The position numbers were made by a program, and so were the translations under genes. A model generated the notes under the pieces. The model saw nothing but the letters and a program-made list of their open reading frames with translations, made no database searches and was not told where the DNA came from. A stretch of 64,000 nucleotides of DNA, taken from the NCBI GenBank assembly GCA_024169445.1, contig JALKFA010000001.1, positions 1,116,001 through 1,180,000 on the forward strand. Reading direction: 5' to 3'. This document shows positions 1 through 14,168 of this stretch, in pieces. Each line of letters opens with the position of its first letter. Positions within the stretch are counted from its first letter, which is position 1. The DNA comes from Buttiauxella agrestis ATCC 33320 (GTDB taxonomy: Bacteria; Pseudomonadota; Gammaproteobacteria; Enterobacterales; Enterobacteriaceae).

Positions 1-570
1 AGGAGGAGCCATGATCTCAACACCCATCGGTGCTGCAGCCAGATCGATTTCAATTTCTTTATCGTCTAACTGGCCTTCACGCAATTTCTTACGGAAAGAC
101 TGGCGAGCCGCAGAAGGTTCTTGTGGCGCTTCAGCCTGGCCCCAGTTGTTTTTAGCTGGTGGCAGCAGAACATCAAGGATGCGCTCTTCGGCCATTTCTT
201 CGGCGCGGAATCGGTTCTTTTCAATGGACTGCAAACGCACCATTTTCATCGCAGAATCAGTCAGATCGCGGATGATAGAATCCACTTCTTTACCAACATA
301 ACCAACTTCGGTGAATTTGGTGGCTTCAACTTTGATGAACGGCGCGTTGGCGAGTTTCGCCAGACGACGAGCAATTTCGGTTTTACCGACACCGGTGGGG
401 CCGATCATCAGAATGTTTTTTGGCGTAACTTCATGGCGCAGCTCTTCATCAAGCTGCATACGGCGCCAGCGGTTGCGCAGCGCAATCGCCACGGAACGCT
501 TGGCATTGTCCTGGCCAATGATGTGTTTGTTCAGTTCGCTGACAATTTCGCGTGGGGTCATTTCAGACAT
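1..570 (-). CDS. hslU: HslU, ATPase subunit of the HslUV protease (N-terminal 190 residues)
   Basis: HslU is the AAA+ unfoldase ring that feeds substrates to the HslV peptidase in the cytoplasm, part of the heat-shock response. The visible part begins [10 protein letters not shown] and carries a Walker A box GPTGVGKT at residues 57-64 and the GYVG pore loop at 90-93. The insertion (I) domain begins after about residue 110. The gene runs off the left edge, so the second half, including Walker B and the sensor motifs, is not seen. The start at 570 lies 9 nt downstream of the hslV stop, the usual hslVU arrangement, so the two are surely co-transcribed. The seen part is collinear with the E. coli protein with no breaks. 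Confidence 0.97.
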   Translation of the reverse strand, partial: MSEMTPREIVSELNKHIIGQDNAKRSVAIALRNRWRRMQLDEELRHEVTPKNILMIGPTGVGKTEIARRLAKLANAPFIKVEATKFTEVGYVGKEVDSIIRDLTDSAMKMVRLQSIEKNRFRAEEMAEERILDVLLPPAKNNWGQAEAPQEPSAARQSFRKKLREGQLDDKEIEIDLAAAPMGVEIMAPP

Positions 571-579
571 GGGGATTCC

Positions 580-1110
580 TTACGCCTTAGACGCTAATTC
601 TTCAATAGTATGGAAATGGTTGGTGTAGATACAGATATCACCGGCGATCCCCAGCGATTTCTCTACGATGTCACGAGCACCCAGTTCGGTGTTATCAAGC
701 AGTGCACGCGCTGCGGCCTGTGCATAAGGGCCACCTGAACCAATCGCAATCAGATCATCTTCTGGCTGGATAACATCACCATTACCGGTAATGATCAGCG
801 AGGCATTTTCATCGGCGACAGCCAATAGCGCTTCGAGCTTGCGCAGCATACGGTCGGTACGCCAGTCTTTTGCCAGTTCAACCGCCGCTTTCACCAGGTG
901 GCCCTGGTGCATTTCTAGCTTGCGCTCAAACAGTTCGAATAGGGTGAAGGCATCCGCAGTGCCGCCAGCAAAACCGGCAATCACTTTGTCGTTATACAAA
1001 CGACGCACTTTTTTAACGTTGCCTTTCATTACGGTGTTGCCGAGCGTGGCCTGACCATCACCACCGATTACGACATGGCCGTTACGGCGCACACTTACTA
1101 TTGTTGTCAC
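580..1110 (-). CDS. hslV: HslV, threonine peptidase subunit of the HslUV protease
   Basis: HslV forms the proteolytic double hexamer capped by HslU. The protein is 176 residues, the family length. It starts [10 protein letters not shown], so removal of Met exposes the catalytic N-terminal threonine of this proteasome-like family. The start is a GTG at 1110; the frame is open further upstream, but only this start puts Thr at position 1. An AAGGGG ribosome binding site precedes it. The mRNA leader to the sigma-32 promoter near 1303-1329 is about 185 nt and contains an ERIC repeat. hslU follows directly on the same strand. Confidence 0.97.
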   Translation of the reverse strand: MTTIVSVRRNGHVVIGGDGQATLGNTVMKGNVKKVRRLYNDKVIAGFAGGTADAFTLFELFERKLEMHQGHLVKAAVELAKDWRTDRMLRKLEALLAVADENASLIITGNGDVIQPEDDLIAIGSGGPYAQAAARALLDNTELGARDIVEKSLGIAGDICIYTNHFHTIEELASKA

Positions 1111-1136
1111 GAGCAGACCCCTTATTGCATCAGCTG

Positions 1137-1259
<123 letters not shown>

Positions 1260-1302
1260 GAAATATGATCCCCAAAATATGTTCGGGGCTGAATGCAATT
1301 AT

Positions 1303-1329
1303 AGATGGGGGGGATTTTGGGGGTTTCAA
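1303..1329 (-). promoter_or_regulatory. Sigma-32 (heat-shock) promoter of hslVU
   Basis: Read on the minus strand, TTGAAA (1324-1329) is followed after 13 nt by CCCCATCT (1303-1310), a match to the sigma-32 consensus -35 and -10 elements. E. coli hslVU is a known RpoH operon. The -35 hexamer overlaps the stop codon of the upstream gene ftsN (1326-1328). Transcription should start near 1296. Confidence 0.85.
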
Positions 1330-2294
1330 CCCCCGGAGCCAAGACGAATACAGTTAGAGTGACCCGCCATCTTCAGACGGTTGATCGTACCATCGGCATT
1401 CTCTTTACCTTTGATTGGCCCAATCACCACACGATTCCAGCCATTATTGGTGGTAATGCGCGAATCAAAACCTTCGAAAGCCAACTGCGCACGGACGGTT
1501 TCCGCCTGCTCACTGCCTTTAAAGGAACCACACTGTACCATCCAGCGTTTTTCGTCTTTCGGCTTTTCCTGTGGTGCCGGAGCGGGTTTGACCGCTTCGA
1601 TCGGTGCTGCCGGTTGAGCCGCTTTGGGTTGTGTCGTTGTTGTCGCTGCACGCTGCTGAGTATGCGGCGGGGTTTGCAACAAATCTTGATACGGCTGCTG
1701 CGTTGACGTCGTCGTTCGCGGTTGCTGCTGCACTGGACGTGGCTGCTGCGTTACCGGCTGCGGCTGCACAGCTCTTGGTTGCGGTGCAACTTGTTGAGCG
1801 GTGAACTGTTGCTGTTGAATAGCTTTCTGGCGCTGGAGTGTGTGCTGGCGCTGTTCTGGCGTTTGCTCATTCCATGGCACTTCATTCAACTGAGTCGGCT
1901 GCTGGCGCATATCCGCCTGCATTTGCTCCAACAACTGGCGCTGCTCGCTGGTGAGCTGATCTTTATTCTGCACTTCGCCACCGGCAGTCGGCTCAGTAGG
2001 GCTACGCACACCGGTCTGGCGATTTTCCAGTTCTTTGATGTAACGCCAGCGTTCTTCCGGTTTAGGTGGCAGGCCGTTACCTGTGACTTTGTGTCCAGGC
2101 AGGGTTTCGCTTTCATCTTTCTTATGATGAGTAATGAAGTACAGGGCACCAATAAAGGTCACCAGAACGGCGGCCGCAATGGCGACCATTGTCGGCGAGA
2201 CAGACGGTAGGCTGCGTTGCTTGCTGCGGGTGCTACTTTTCTTACGCCGCGTACCTGCCGATTGCCCGCGGCGTACATAATCTCGTTGTGCCAC
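1326..2294 (-). CDS. ftsN: FtsN, essential late cell-division protein and septal activator
   Basis: FtsN is a bitopic inner-membrane protein that triggers septal peptidoglycan synthesis through FtsA and FtsQLB/FtsWI. The 322 residues show a basic cytoplasmic N-terminus, one membrane span at about 33-55, the essential E region with W83, Y85 and L89, a long Gln/Pro-rich low-complexity linker (about 120-245), and a C-terminal SPOR domain (about 248-322) with C255 and C315 placed as the known disulfide pair. It starts with GTG at 2294, as I recall for E. coli. The linker is the variable part of the family; length is close to the E. coli 319. cytR lies upstream on the same strand. Confidence 0.97.
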   Translation of the reverse strand: MAQRDYVRRGQSAGTRRKKSSTRSKQRSLPSVSPTMVAIAAAVLVTFIGALYFITHHKKDESETLPGHKVTGNGLPPKPEERWRYIKELENRQTGVRSPTEPTAGGEVQNKDQLTSEQRQLLEQMQADMRQQPTQLNEVPWNEQTPEQRQHTLQRQKAIQQQQFTAQQVAPQPRAVQPQPVTQQPRPVQQQPRTTTSTQQPYQDLLQTPPHTQQRAATTTTQPKAAQPAAPIEAVKPAPAPQEKPKDEKRWMVQCGSFKGSEQAETVRAQLAFEGFDSRITTNNGWNRVVIGPIKGKENADGTINRLKMAGHSNCIRLGSGG

Positions 2295-2383
2295 TATCGA
2301 TTCGCTATATTTTTTACGTTTATCAGCCCGCCATGTTACTTAATGGACATCCCTTTGACCAGAATCCAGTGTCCTAAAGCGGT

Positions 2384-3418
2384 TCATTTTCTACTGCCAG
2401 GTGCGCTGGTGGTGCCTCGTTCAATGAGCTCACAATCCAGCAAACGCGAACCACTACTCACGGCTTGCCCGTGAAGCTGATCCAATAGCAACAGCATAGC
2501 TTCTCGCCCAATATCGAAACGGGGTTGCGCCACAGTGGTGAGAGGTGGGTCACAGAACTGTGACAGAGCGATGTCATCAAAGCCCATGATTGATAAGTCT
2601 TCTGGCACGCGCAAACCACTGCGCTTGGCCTGAGACAATGCGCCCAGCGCCATAACGTCGCTATGACAGAACACAGCGGTTGGTGGATTTGGTAGTGCCA
2701 GTAATTTCGATAACGCCGCCGCACCGGCTTCGTAGGTGAAGTCTCCACGTGCGATGTAATGTGGATCGACCACCGTTCCCGTGCGGCGCAATGCCTGCAC
2801 GTACCCTTGCAAGCGGTAGTGACAAAGCGGCATCTCTTCAGGGCCAGCAATACAGGCAATTTTTTGATGGCCAAGCTGTTGCAGATAATAAACGGCGTTG
2901 AATGCAGCCGTCAGGTTATCAATATGAACGGTTGGCAGTTCCAGTTCAGGCGCAAATTCATTCGCCATCACCATCGGCGGTAAATTGCGTTGCTCTTCGA
3001 TGCTGGCATCAAAAGGAAGGCGCGAGCCGAGCAATAGCATCCCGTCAATCTGCTTGGTGATAATCAGATTGATGAACGTTTTTTCTTGCTGGTTTTGATG
3101 AGCGCAATCACCAATTAACACCAAATAGCCTTGTTCCGCCGCCGTCACTTCAATACCGCGAATGATTTCGCTAAAGAAGGGATCGCAGATATCCGGGACA
3201 ATAACCAGAATGGTGCGTGATTCATTACGCTTTAAATTTCGCCCCAATGAATGGGGTAAATAACCTACGGCTATAGCCGCTTGTTCCACACGATTACGAG
3301 TGCTTTGCGATACTTTATCCGGGTTCATTAACGCCCTGGACACTGTTGCAGTTGAGACTTTCGCCTGCACTGCAACATCTTTCATGGTTGCATTGGCAAC
3401 CTGATTCTTCAGCTTCAA
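2384..3418 (-). CDS. cytR: CytR, LacI-family repressor of nucleoside uptake and catabolism genes
   Basis: CytR represses deo, cdd, udp, nupC/G and tsx promoters together with CRP and is induced by cytidine. The 344-residue protein has a LacI-type helix-turn-helix near the N-terminus (MKDVAVQAKVSTATVSRAL, about residues 12-30), a hinge, and a periplasmic-binding-protein-like effector domain; much of the effector domain is nearly identical to E. coli. The start is a TTG at 3418 with a GAGGAG ribosome binding site about 7 nt upstream; an internal ATG at codon 12 would cut into the HTH. The last few residues differ from E. coli. The 165-bp gap to priA should hold its promoter; I did not resolve a clear operator there. 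Confidence 0.96.
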   Translation of the reverse strand: MKLKNQVANATMKDVAVQAKVSTATVSRALMNPDKVSQSTRNRVEQAAIAVGYLPHSLGRNLKRNESRTILVIVPDICDPFFSEIIRGIEVTAAEQGYLVLIGDCAHQNQQEKTFINLIITKQIDGMLLLGSRLPFDASIEEQRNLPPMVMANEFAPELELPTVHIDNLTAAFNAVYYLQQLGHQKIACIAGPEEMPLCHYRLQGYVQALRRTGTVVDPHYIARGDFTYEAGAAALSKLLALPNPPTAVFCHSDVMALGALSQAKRSGLRVPEDLSIMGFDDIALSQFCDPPLTTVAQPRFDIGREAMLLLLDQLHGQAVSSGSRLLDCELIERGTTSAPGSRK

Positions 3419-3583
3419 CTTCTTCTCCTCGCGTGCACTTTACAGGTGCTGACAACGTCCCTGGTGTCTGACCATGCTCACATTCTTAGCAGAAATTGAG
3501 ACCCGTTGGTTACAGTTATTTCATTAAAAGTGTGATGGTTGTTGAATTTTTCGATCCGCTTCGCATATCCGTAGCGCTTTGTG

Positions 3584-5842
<2,259 letters not shown>

Positions 5843-5847
5843 TCAGT

Positions 5848-5876
5848 TTGCATCCATTCGCGGGGTTCTGTATGAT
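5848..5876 (+). promoter_or_regulatory. Sigma-70 promoter of rpmE
   Basis: TTGCAT (5848-5853), a 17-nt spacer and TATGAT (5871-5876) lie between the divergent priA and rpmE starts. The predicted leader to the rpmE ATG at 5988 is about 105 nt, longer than translation needs. Confidence 0.65.
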
Positions 5877-5987
5877 TCGCCGCCTTTGATGCGCAGTTTT
5901 TGGTATCAAAAAACCTAATTTATCAACTTCGCGTGGTGTCTGGCGTTAGGGCTGGAAGAGCGACGCGGCCTTATACAGAGGTTTTCC

Positions 5988-6203
5988 ATGAAAAAGAATA
6001 TTCACCCGAACTACGCAGAAATTACTGCAAACTGCTCATGTGGTAATTCTATCAAGATTCGCTCTACCGTGGGTCATGATCTGAACCTGGACGTCTGTGG
6101 CGAATGCCACCCGTTCTACACTGGCAAGCAGCGTGATGTTGCTACCGGTGGCCGCGTTGACCGCTTCAACAAGCGTTTCAGCGTTCCAGGCGCGAAGAAG
6201 TAA
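5988..6203 (+). CDS. rpmE: Ribosomal protein bL31 (zinc-binding form)
   Basis: bL31 bridges the two ribosomal subunits. This 71-residue copy keeps all four zinc ligands C16, C18, C37 and C40, so it is the C+ type rather than the zinc-free YkgM type. It is closely similar to E. coli (70 residues). A good ribosome binding site (AGAGG) precedes the ATG and an intrinsic terminator follows 20 nt after the stop, so it is a single-gene unit. In E. coli yiiX lies between rpmE and metJ; here an ERIC repeat occupies that place. Confidence 0.98.
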   Translation: MKKNIHPNYAEITANCSCGNSIKIRSTVGHDLNLDVCGECHPFYTGKQRDVATGGRVDRFNKRFSVPGAKK

Positions 6204-6222
6204 TTCGCCGACGGTAAGAGAA

Positions 6223-6245
6223 AGGCGCCTAACGGCGCCTTTTTT
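6223..6245 (+). terminator. Intrinsic terminator of rpmE
   Basis: A 7-bp GC-rich stem (AGGCGCC with GGCGCCT, 4-nt loop) followed by a T run, 20 nt after the rpmE stop codon. Confidence 0.9.
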
Positions 6246-6246
6246 G

Positions 6247-6375
6247 TTATTCCCGTCATCATTCAAGCCGTAGGGGTGTTGGCTGCACTCACTCACCCCA
6301 GTCACTTACTTCAGTAAGCTCCCGGGGATTTGCTCCCTTGCCGCCTACCTACGACTCGAATGCTATAGGGAATAA
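6247..6375. repeat. ERIC element 2 (between rpmE and metJ)
   Basis: 129 bp with perfect terminal inverted repeats TTATTCCC and GGGAATAA. The core CTCACCCCAGTCACTTACTT, then CAGTAAGCTCCCGGGGATT, is very close to the ERIC consensus, with the CTTGCCGCC block to its right. It begins at the rpmE terminator and ends 15 bp short of the metJ stop, so it may supply the 3' end of the metJ transcript. Confidence 0.93.
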
Positions 6376-6390
6376 GGATAATTTCTGTAA

Positions 6391-6708
6391 CTAGTATTCC
6401 CAGGTCTCTGGATCAATCCCCAACTCGCGCATGATCACCTTCGCTGCTTCAGGAATCTCATCACTACGTTCTTTACGCAGGTCCGCATCGTTTGGCAGCG
6501 GTTGACCAGTAAACGCATGCAGAAATGCTTCACATAGCAGCTCACTGTTGGTTGCGTGACGCAGGTTATTCACCTGGCGACGGGTACGCTCATCGGTGAG
6601 GATTTTTAACACCTTCAGAGGAATGGAAACCGTAATTTTCTTTACTTGCTCACTCTTCTTCCCGTGCTCAGCGTAAGGGCTGATATATTCGCCGCTCCAT
6701 TCAGCCAT
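6391..6708 (-). CDS. metJ: MetJ, methionine regulon repressor (S-adenosylmethionine-dependent)
   Basis: MetJ is a ribbon-helix-helix repressor that uses S-adenosylmethionine as corepressor and binds tandem 8-bp met boxes. From the ATG at 6708 the protein is 105 residues, the family length, with the DNA-contacting beta strand around residues 22-29 (K23, T25). The frame is open 13 codons further upstream but the family start is MAEWSGEY, preceded by an AGAGG ribosome binding site. It is divergent from metB, with met boxes between, so it controls itself and metBL. Confidence 0.98.
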   Translation of the reverse strand: MAEWSGEYISPYAEHGKKSEQVKKITVSIPLKVLKILTDERTRRQVNNLRHATNSELLCEAFLHAFTGQPLPNDADLRKERSDEIPEAAKVIMRELGIDPETWEY

Positions 6709-6878
6709 GAGATACTTAATCCTCTTATCAATATAAATGTGCTTCAATCGGACAACACACGACAGAAGCGATTTTCTGGACGTAGTGTACAGCGTTTATT
6801 GATCCGCGGTCTGCGGCGCTATCACCCTAAAGCGTATAATTTTAACGGCTATTGCGCGTTTGCTCAATCTATACGCAA

Positions 6879-6910
6879 AGAAGTTTAGATGTCCAGATGT
6901 ATTGACGTCT
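6879..6910. promoter_or_regulatory. MetJ operator: four tandem met boxes (metJ-metB)
   Basis: Four contiguous 8-mers resemble the AGACGTCT consensus: AGAAGTTT (6879-6886), AGATGTCC (6887-6894), AGATGTAT (6895-6902) and TGACGTCT (6903-6910). They sit 60 bp before the metB ATG in the divergent metJ-metB region, where the E. coli operator lies. Confidence 0.85.
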
Positions 6911-6970
6911 AACTCGGCAGTGTTTACTCTGGTCTCTGACTTTTATTCGACCAGCAAGGATTCGAGAGCC

Positions 6971-8131
6971 ATGACGCGTAAACAGGCAACTATCGCAGTA
7001 CGTAGCGGTTTGAACGATGACGAGCAATACGGCTGCGTTGTACCCCCTATCCATCTTTCCAGTACTTATAATTTCACCGGATTTAATGAACCGCGCGCGC
7101 ATGATTACTCGCGCCGTGGCAATCCTACGCGTGATGTCGTACAGCGTGCGCTGGCCGAACTGGAAGGTGGTGCGGGCGCAGTGCTGACAAATACCGGCAT
7201 GTCAGCAATCCATCTGGTGACGACTGTTTACCTGAAGCCTGGCGATCTGCTGGTGGCTCCGCATGACTGTTACGGCGGCAGTTATCGTCTGTTTGACAGC
7301 CTGGCAAAACGCGGTGCATACCGTGTTTTGTTTGTCGATCAAGGTGATGAAGCTGCTTTAGCGGCAGCACTTAACGAAAACCCAAAACTCGTGCTGGTCG
7401 AAAGCCCAAGTAATCCCTTGTTACGAGTGGTAGATATTGCGAAAATCTGCGCCGCCGCGCGTGAAGCCGGGGCAATCAGTGTAGTGGATAACACCTTCCT
7501 GAGCCCGGCGTTGCAAAACCCGCTGGCATTGGGCGCAGATCTGGTTCTGCACTCTTGTACTAAATACCTGAATGGTCACTCAGATGTGGTTGCCGGTGTG
7601 GTGATTGCGAAAGACGCGGAAACCGTCACCGAGCTTGCCTGGTGGGCAAACAACATTGGCGTAACCGGCAGTGCTTTCGATAGCTACTTGCTGCTGCGTG
7701 GCCTGCGTACACTTTCACCACGTATGGAAGTGGCGCAACGAAATGCCCAGGCGATTGTCGATTTCCTGCAAACGCAACCGCTGGTGAAAAAGCTGTATCA
7801 TCCTTCGCTGCCAGAAAACCAGGGCCATGAAATTGCTGCTCGTCAGCAAAAAGGTTTTGGCGCGATGCTGAGTTTTGAATTTAATGGCGACGAGCAAACG
7901 CTGCGTCGATTCCTGAGTAGCCTGACTCTCTTCACGTTAGCGGAATCGCTGGGTGGAGTAGAAAGTTTGATTTCACACGCGGCGACGATGACCCATGCGG
8001 GCATGGCGCCAGAAGCGCGTGCAGCAGCAGGGATTTCAGAAACCTTGCTGCGTATTTCGACTGGCATTGAAGATAGTGAAGATTTAATTGCTGACCTGGA
8101 AAATGCGTTCCGGGTTGCAGCCGAGGGGTAA
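6971..8131 (+). CDS. metB: MetB, cystathionine gamma-synthase
   Basis: A PLP enzyme joining O-succinylhomoserine and cysteine to form cystathionine, the second committed step of methionine synthesis. The protein is 386 residues from the ATG at 6971. The frame is open upstream through the met boxes, but homology and an AAGGA site support this start. The PLP-binding lysine is K198 in HSCTKYLNGHSD. Nearly identical in length and sequence to E. coli. metL follows after 2 nt, so the two genes form the metBL operon. Confidence 0.98.
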   Translation: MTRKQATIAVRSGLNDDEQYGCVVPPIHLSSTYNFTGFNEPRAHDYSRRGNPTRDVVQRALAELEGGAGAVLTNTGMSAIHLVTTVYLKPGDLLVAPHDCYGGSYRLFDSLAKRGAYRVLFVDQGDEAALAAALNENPKLVLVESPSNPLLRVVDIAKICAAAREAGAISVVDNTFLSPALQNPLALGADLVLHSCTKYLNGHSDVVAGVVIAKDAETVTELAWWANNIGVTGSAFDSYLLLRGLRTLSPRMEVAQRNAQAIVDFLQTQPLVKKLYHPSLPENQGHEIAARQQKGFGAMLSFEFNGDEQTLRRFLSSLTLFTLAESLGGVESLISHAATMTHAGMAPEARAAAGISETLLRISTGIEDSEDLIADLENAFRVAAEG

Positions 8132-8133
8132 GC

Positions 8134-10566
8134 ATGAGTGTTTCAGCACCAGCAGCGGCGCCGGTTCGCCAACTGCATAAATTTGGTGGCAGTAGTCTGG
8201 CAGATGTGAAGTGTTACCTGCGCGTTGCAGGGATCATGGCCGAGTATTCTCATCCTGGCGACATGATGGTGGTTTCCGCCGCCGGTAGCACGACCAACCA
8301 GTTGATTAACTGGCTAAAATTGAGCCAAAGCGATCGTCTTTCTGCTCATCAGGTTCAACAAGCGCTGCGTCGTTATCAGAGCGAGTTGATTAGCGGCCTT
8401 GTGGCTCCTGAGGTTGCTGATGCTCTGATCGGTGCATTCATTCAGGATCTTGAGCGTCTGGCGGTTTTGCTGGATGGCAAAATGACTGACGCAGTGTATG
8501 CCGAAGTCGTAGGTCATGGTGAAATTTGGTCTGCACGCCTGATGTCTGCGGTGCTGAATCAGTTAGGTCACCCGGCTGCATGGCTGGATGCGCGTGAATT
8601 TATGCGTGCTGAACGTGCTGCTCAACCACAAGTTAACGAAGGCTTATCCTGGCCTTTGCTGCAAGAACTTATGGCGCAACATCCGCATAAGCGCCTCGTC
8701 GTTACCGGCTTTATTTGCCGTAATGATGCGGGTGAAACCGTGCTGCTTGGCCGTAATGGTTCTGACTATTCCGCCACTCAAATTGGTGCATTGGCTGGGG
8801 TTTCCCGCGTGACCATCTGGAGTGACGTTGCCGGGGTTTACAGCGCTGACCCACGTAAAGTGAAAGATGCGTGCTTGCTGCCTCTTTTGCGCCTGGATGA
8901 AGCGAGTGAGCTGGCTCGCCTGGCCGCTCCTGTCCTGCACGCCCGTACCTTGCAGCCTGTTTCTGGTAGCGATATCGACCTGCAATTACGTTGCAGCTAT
9001 TCACCAGAACAAGGTTCAACACGTATCGAGCGTGTGCTGGCTTCCGGTACTGGCGCACGTATCGTCACCAGCCACGATGATGTCTGCCTGATTGAACTGC
9101 AGGTTTCCCCGCAGCAAGATTTTAAGCTGGCACACAAAGAGCTGGATACGTTGTTAAAACGTGCCCAGATTCGCCCGCTGTCTGTTGGCGTTCATCCCGA
9201 TCGTAACCTGCTGCAACTTTGCTATACCTCAGAAGTTGCCGGCAGCGTGTTAGAAACGCTCACGAAAGCTAACCTGCCGGGCGAATTACGTCTGCGTGAA
9301 GGCCTGGCGCTGGTGGCGATGGTGGGCGCAGGCGTATGTCGTAACCCGCTGCATAGCCACCGCTTCTGGCAGCAGTTGAAAGACCAGCCTGTTGAGTTTA
9401 TCTGGCAGTCTGAAGACGGAATTAGTTTGGTTGCGGTACTGCGTGTTGGCCCAACTGAAAATCTCATCAAGGGTCTGCATAAGTCCCTGTTCCGCGCTGA
9501 AAAACGTGTTGGTCTGGTGCTTTTCGGTAAAGGGAATATTGGTTCTCGCTGGCTGGAATTGTTCGCCCGCGAGCAAGAAACTATTTCTGCGCGTACCGGT
9601 TTTGAATTCGTTCTGGCGGGTGTTGTAGATAGCCGCCGCAGTTTGCTGAATTACGAAGGGCTGGATGCCAGCCGCGCGCTCGCTTTCTTTAACGACGAAG
9701 CGGTAGAGCAGGATGAAGAATCCCTGTTCCAGTGGATGCGTTCGCATCCGTATGACGACTTGGTGGTTCTGGATGTGACGGCGAGTGAGCAATTGGCCGA
9801 TCAGTATCTTGATTTCGCCAGCCACGGTTTCCACGTGATCAGCGCCAATAAACTGGCCGGTGCCAGCAACAGCCAGAAGTACCGTGAAATTCGCAATGCC
9901 TTTACCAAGACAGGCCGCCACTGGTTGTATAACGCCACCGTGGGTGCAGGTTTGCCGGTCAACCATACCGTTCGTGACCTGCGTGAAAGCGGCGACTCAA
10001 TTCTTGCCATCAGCGGTATTTTCTCCGGTACGCTCTCCTGGCTGTTCCTGCAATTCGATGGCACGGTGCCGTTTACCGATTTGGTGGACCAGGCCTGGCA
10101 GCAAGGGTTGACTGAACCAGACCCGCGCGTTGATCTTTCCGGTAAAGACGTGATGCGCAAGCTGGTGATTCTTGCCCGTGAAGCAGGTTATGACATCGAG
10201 CCAGATCAGGTGCGCGTTGAATCGCTGGTAACAAACGGTAGTGAAACTGGTTCAATTGACCATTTCTTTGAAAATGGCGATGAGCTGAACGAACAGATGG
10301 TTCAGCGTTTTGAAGCGGCTCAGGAAATGGGTCTGGTGTTACGTTACGTGGCGCGTTTCGATGCCAATGGTAAAGCGCGTGTCGGCGTGGAGGCGGTGCG
10401 CCCTGAGCACCCGTTGGCTTCGCTGCTGCCGTGCGATAACGTCTTCGCCATCGAAAGCCGCTGGTATCGCGATAACCCGCTGGTGATTCGTGGGCCTGGC
10501 GCTGGTCGTGATGTGACGGCTGGCGCTATTCAGTCGGATCTCAACCGTTTGGCGCAGTTGCTGTAA
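8134..10566 (+). CDS. metL: MetL, bifunctional aspartokinase II / homoserine dehydrogenase II
   Basis: The enzyme phosphorylates aspartate and reduces aspartate semialdehyde to homoserine for the methionine branch. It is 810 residues, as in E. coli. The N-terminal aspartokinase domain carries the KFGGSS motif at 16-21. A central region separates it from the C-terminal homoserine dehydrogenase, whose NAD(P) glycine motif (FGKGNIGSRW) lies near residue 464 and whose NATVGAGLPV segment follows. It is the second gene of metBL and ends 24 nt before an intrinsic terminator. The MetL isozyme lacks the feedback control of ThrA and LysC; control is through MetJ. Confidence 0.98.
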   Translation: MSVSAPAAAPVRQLHKFGGSSLADVKCYLRVAGIMAEYSHPGDMMVVSAAGSTTNQLINWLKLSQSDRLSAHQVQQALRRYQSELISGLVAPEVADALIGAFIQDLERLAVLLDGKMTDAVYAEVVGHGEIWSARLMSAVLNQLGHPAAWLDAREFMRAERAAQPQVNEGLSWPLLQELMAQHPHKRLVVTGFICRNDAGETVLLGRNGSDYSATQIGALAGVSRVTIWSDVAGVYSADPRKVKDACLLPLLRLDEASELARLAAPVLHARTLQPVSGSDIDLQLRCSYSPEQGSTRIERVLASGTGARIVTSHDDVCLIELQVSPQQDFKLAHKELDTLLKRAQIRPLSVGVHPDRNLLQLCYTSEVAGSVLETLTKANLPGELRLREGLALVAMVGAGVCRNPLHSHRFWQQLKDQPVEFIWQSEDGISLVAVLRVGPTENLIKGLHKSLFRAEKRVGLVLFGKGNIGSRWLELFAREQETISARTGFEFVLAGVVDSRRSLLNYEGLDASRALAFFNDEAVEQDEESLFQWMRSHPYDDLVVLDVTASEQLADQYLDFASHGFHVISANKLAGASNSQKYREIRNAFTKTGRHWLYNATVGAGLPVNHTVRDLRESGDSILAISGIFSGTLSWLFLQFDGTVPFTDLVDQAWQQGLTEPDPRVDLSGKDVMRKLVILAREAGYDIEPDQVRVESLVTNGSETGSIDHFFENGDELNEQMVQRFEAAQEMGLVLRYVARFDANGKARVGVEAVRPEHPLASLLPCDNVFAIESRWYRDNPLVIRGPGAGRDVTAGAIQSDLNRLAQLL

Positions 10567-10590
10567 ACGGTGCAGTGACAGAAATACCGA

Positions 10591-10614
10591 GGCCAGCTTT
10601 AGCTGGCCTTTTTT
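10591..10614 (+). terminator. Intrinsic terminator of metBL
   Basis: GGCCAGCT, a 2-nt gap and AGCTGGCC followed by six T's, 24 nt after the metL stop codon. Confidence 0.9.
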
Positions 10615-10714
10615 CATCCTCCCCCTCGAACATGAATAAATTTCAACTTGAGTGAGAAATCCTCATTTCTTGTGTTGAATTTTCTGTTGACGACGTCACG
10701 CTTTTCCTTCATCT

Positions 10715-10746
10715 TGCTATCTGGACGTCTAAACGTCTGGATAGCA
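10715..10746. promoter_or_regulatory. MetJ operator of metF
   Basis: Two strong met boxes, GGACGTCT (10723-10730) and AAACGTCT (10731-10738), are flanked by weaker 8-mers on each side. The whole block lies inside a near-palindrome whose outer arms are GCTATC and GATAGC. It ends about 48 bp before the metF start, as expected for MetJ control of metF. Confidence 0.8.
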
Positions 10747-10784
10747 AAAAAACACAACATCACATAATAAAATGCGATTAATGA

Positions 10785-11684
<900 letters not shown>

Positions 11685-11693
11685 TTGAAGAAA

Positions 11694-11720
11694 ATGGCCC
11701 GCAAGGGCCATGACTTTCTC
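11694..11720 (+). terminator. Probable weak terminator of metF
   Basis: ATGGCCC and GGGCCAT pair around a GCAA tetraloop 9 nt after the metF stop. The following tract (GACTTTCTCC) is only moderately T-rich, so termination may be partial. Confidence 0.5.
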
Positions 11721-11838
11721 CGCAGTAAACTCACATCCATTCTCCTGATTTCCTTCGAACTTTTAATTCTTAATTTTGAAAGTTTATGGGGTTGTCGACG
11801 TTTTGTTAAAAAAACTTTTGCTACCTTGCCTCTGGTCA

Positions 11839-11875
11839 GAAGGTAATAACTATCAAATCTGTAGTTTTTTTCATC
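11839..11875. promoter_or_regulatory. Possible OxyR site upstream of katG
   Basis: In the 4 x 4 bp OxyR pattern with 7-bp spacers, the tetranucleotides are GAAG, CTAT, GTAG and CATC against ATAG, CTAT, ATAG and CTAT, or 10 of 16 matches. Its place about 60 bp before the katG start fits known OxyR activation of katG, but the match is weak. The rest of the 250-bp metF-katG gap is AT-rich with no gene. Confidence 0.35.
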
Positions 11876-11880
11876 TATAA

Positions 11881-14115
<2,235 letters not shown>

Positions 14116-14131
14116 TCTGCTATCTGACATG

Positions 14132-14160
14132 AAAATCCCCGCGTAAGTGCGGGGATTTTT
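14132..14160. terminator. Bidirectional terminator between katG and gldA
   Basis: AAAATCCCCGC and the complementary GCGGGGATTTT form a strong stem with T runs on both strands, in the 53-bp gap between the convergent katG and gldA. Confidence 0.9.
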
Positions 14161-14168
14161 TATGGGTA

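Noticed and set aside
9286-9966. A 226-codon open frame on the minus strand inside metL
   Set aside because: It lies fully within the intact metL gene and has no similarity or ribosome binding site that I can see.
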